Source: Actinomycetes bacterium (lineage in GTDB: Bacteria; Actinomycetota; Actinomycetes; Actinomycetales; Demequinaceae). Taken from it: a stretch of DNA of 7,332 bases. Below, one piece after another: positions 7,054 to 7,332 of this stretch; positions within the stretch are counted from its first letter, which is position 1; each line of letters opens with the position of its first letter. Location: contig JAEZXC010000122.1 of the NCBI GenBank assembly GCA_023442845.1, positions 1 to 7,332 on the forward strand, read 5' to 3'. The notes below the pieces were generated by a model. The model saw nothing but the letters and a program-made list of their open reading frames with translations, was not told the DNA's origin and ran no database searches. The position numbers and the translations under genes were made by a program.

Positions 7054-7332
7054 TTAGCGGCCGAGGGCGACACGTTCCGGGCAGTCGAATGGGTCCCGTG
7101 CGGCGAGTCCCACCCGGTTGAGGTAGTCGATCACGATGGCGTACGAGCGCAGCAGGCTTGTCTCCGTATAGGGAATCGCCAGCGTCTCGCAGTGCTCCTT
7201 CACAAGTTCCCTGGCACGAGCAAGGTAGGGCCGCGCCATGTTGGGAAACAAATGGTGCTCGATCTGGTAGTTGAGGCCGCCCATGGCGATCGACATGAAC
7301 CAACCGCCCCGAATGTTGCGGCTCGTCAGCAC
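7054..7332 (-). CDS. Membrane fatty acid desaturase, C-terminal fragment (5' end outside window)
   Basis: The last 92 codons of a longer gene are visible, ending in TAA. The fragment carries NYQIEHHLFP, with QIEHH at 7252-7266. This is the third histidine box of membrane di-iron desaturases, in the Gln-first form known from front-end (delta-5/delta-6 type) and related bacterial acyl desaturases. The preceding stretch, with GGWFMSIAMGGLNYQ, is the hydrophobic segment that normally leads into that box. The following roughly 60 residues, including YLARARELVKEHCETLAIPY, match the usual cytosolic tail. A GTG sits at the window edge but is an internal Val codon, not the start, because the first two histidine boxes and membrane spans must lie upstream. 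The enzyme would introduce a double bond into membrane acyl chains using O2 and an electron donor. Position specificity cannot be told from this part. It is on the same strand as the PFOR gene, 266 bp upstream of it, and probably a separate transcript. Confidence 0.9.
   Translation of the reverse strand: MLTSRNIRGGWFMSIAMGGLNYQIEHHLFPNMARPYLARARELVKEHCETLAIPYTETSLLRSYAIVIDYLNRVGLAARDPFDCPERVALGR

Overview
The window is GC-rich bacterial DNA with all genes on the minus strand, so transcription runs from high to low coordinates. Strong GC bias at third codon positions, long open antisense frames and the protein styles suggest a high-GC Gram-positive (actinobacterial, possibly Micrococcales-like) chromosome. 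That assignment is an inference; no rRNA or other marker gene is present.

Layout in transcription order. (1) At 7332-7054 lies the C-terminal end of a membrane fatty acid desaturase with the third histidine box QIEHH; its 5' part is outside the window. (2) At 7053-6788 is a 266-bp gap with an interrupted GC-rich hairpin (possible terminator of the desaturase) and an inverted repeat that could be an operator. (3) At 6787-1781 is a very large (1668 aa) single-chain pyruvate:ferredoxin/flavodoxin oxidoreductase (NifJ/PFOR family). It carries all core domains, three large internal insertions and a C-terminal extension ending in a tethered single-[4Fe-4S] ferredoxin-like module. (4) From 1784 to beyond the left edge is an NADPH-dependent glutamate-synthase-small-subunit/NfnB-type flavoprotein. 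It overlaps the PFOR stop codon by four bases (ATGA) and has a roughly 190-residue N-terminal extension of unknown type.

Reading the two large genes together, the best hypothesis is a dedicated two-protein electron path. The PFOR decarboxylates a 2-oxoacid (pyruvate, by the conserved Thr and Arg) to acyl-CoA and passes low-potential electrons through its own clusters and tethered ferredoxin. The partner flavoprotein, with its own Fe-S domain, FAD site and NADPH site, moves them to NADP+. Together they would act as a split pyruvate:NADP+ oxidoreductase. Domain content and coupling are seen in the sequence; the electron route is inferred.

No tRNA, rRNA, CRISPR array, insertion sequence or phage gene was found. 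The long plus-strand open frames are antisense shadows of the two large genes.
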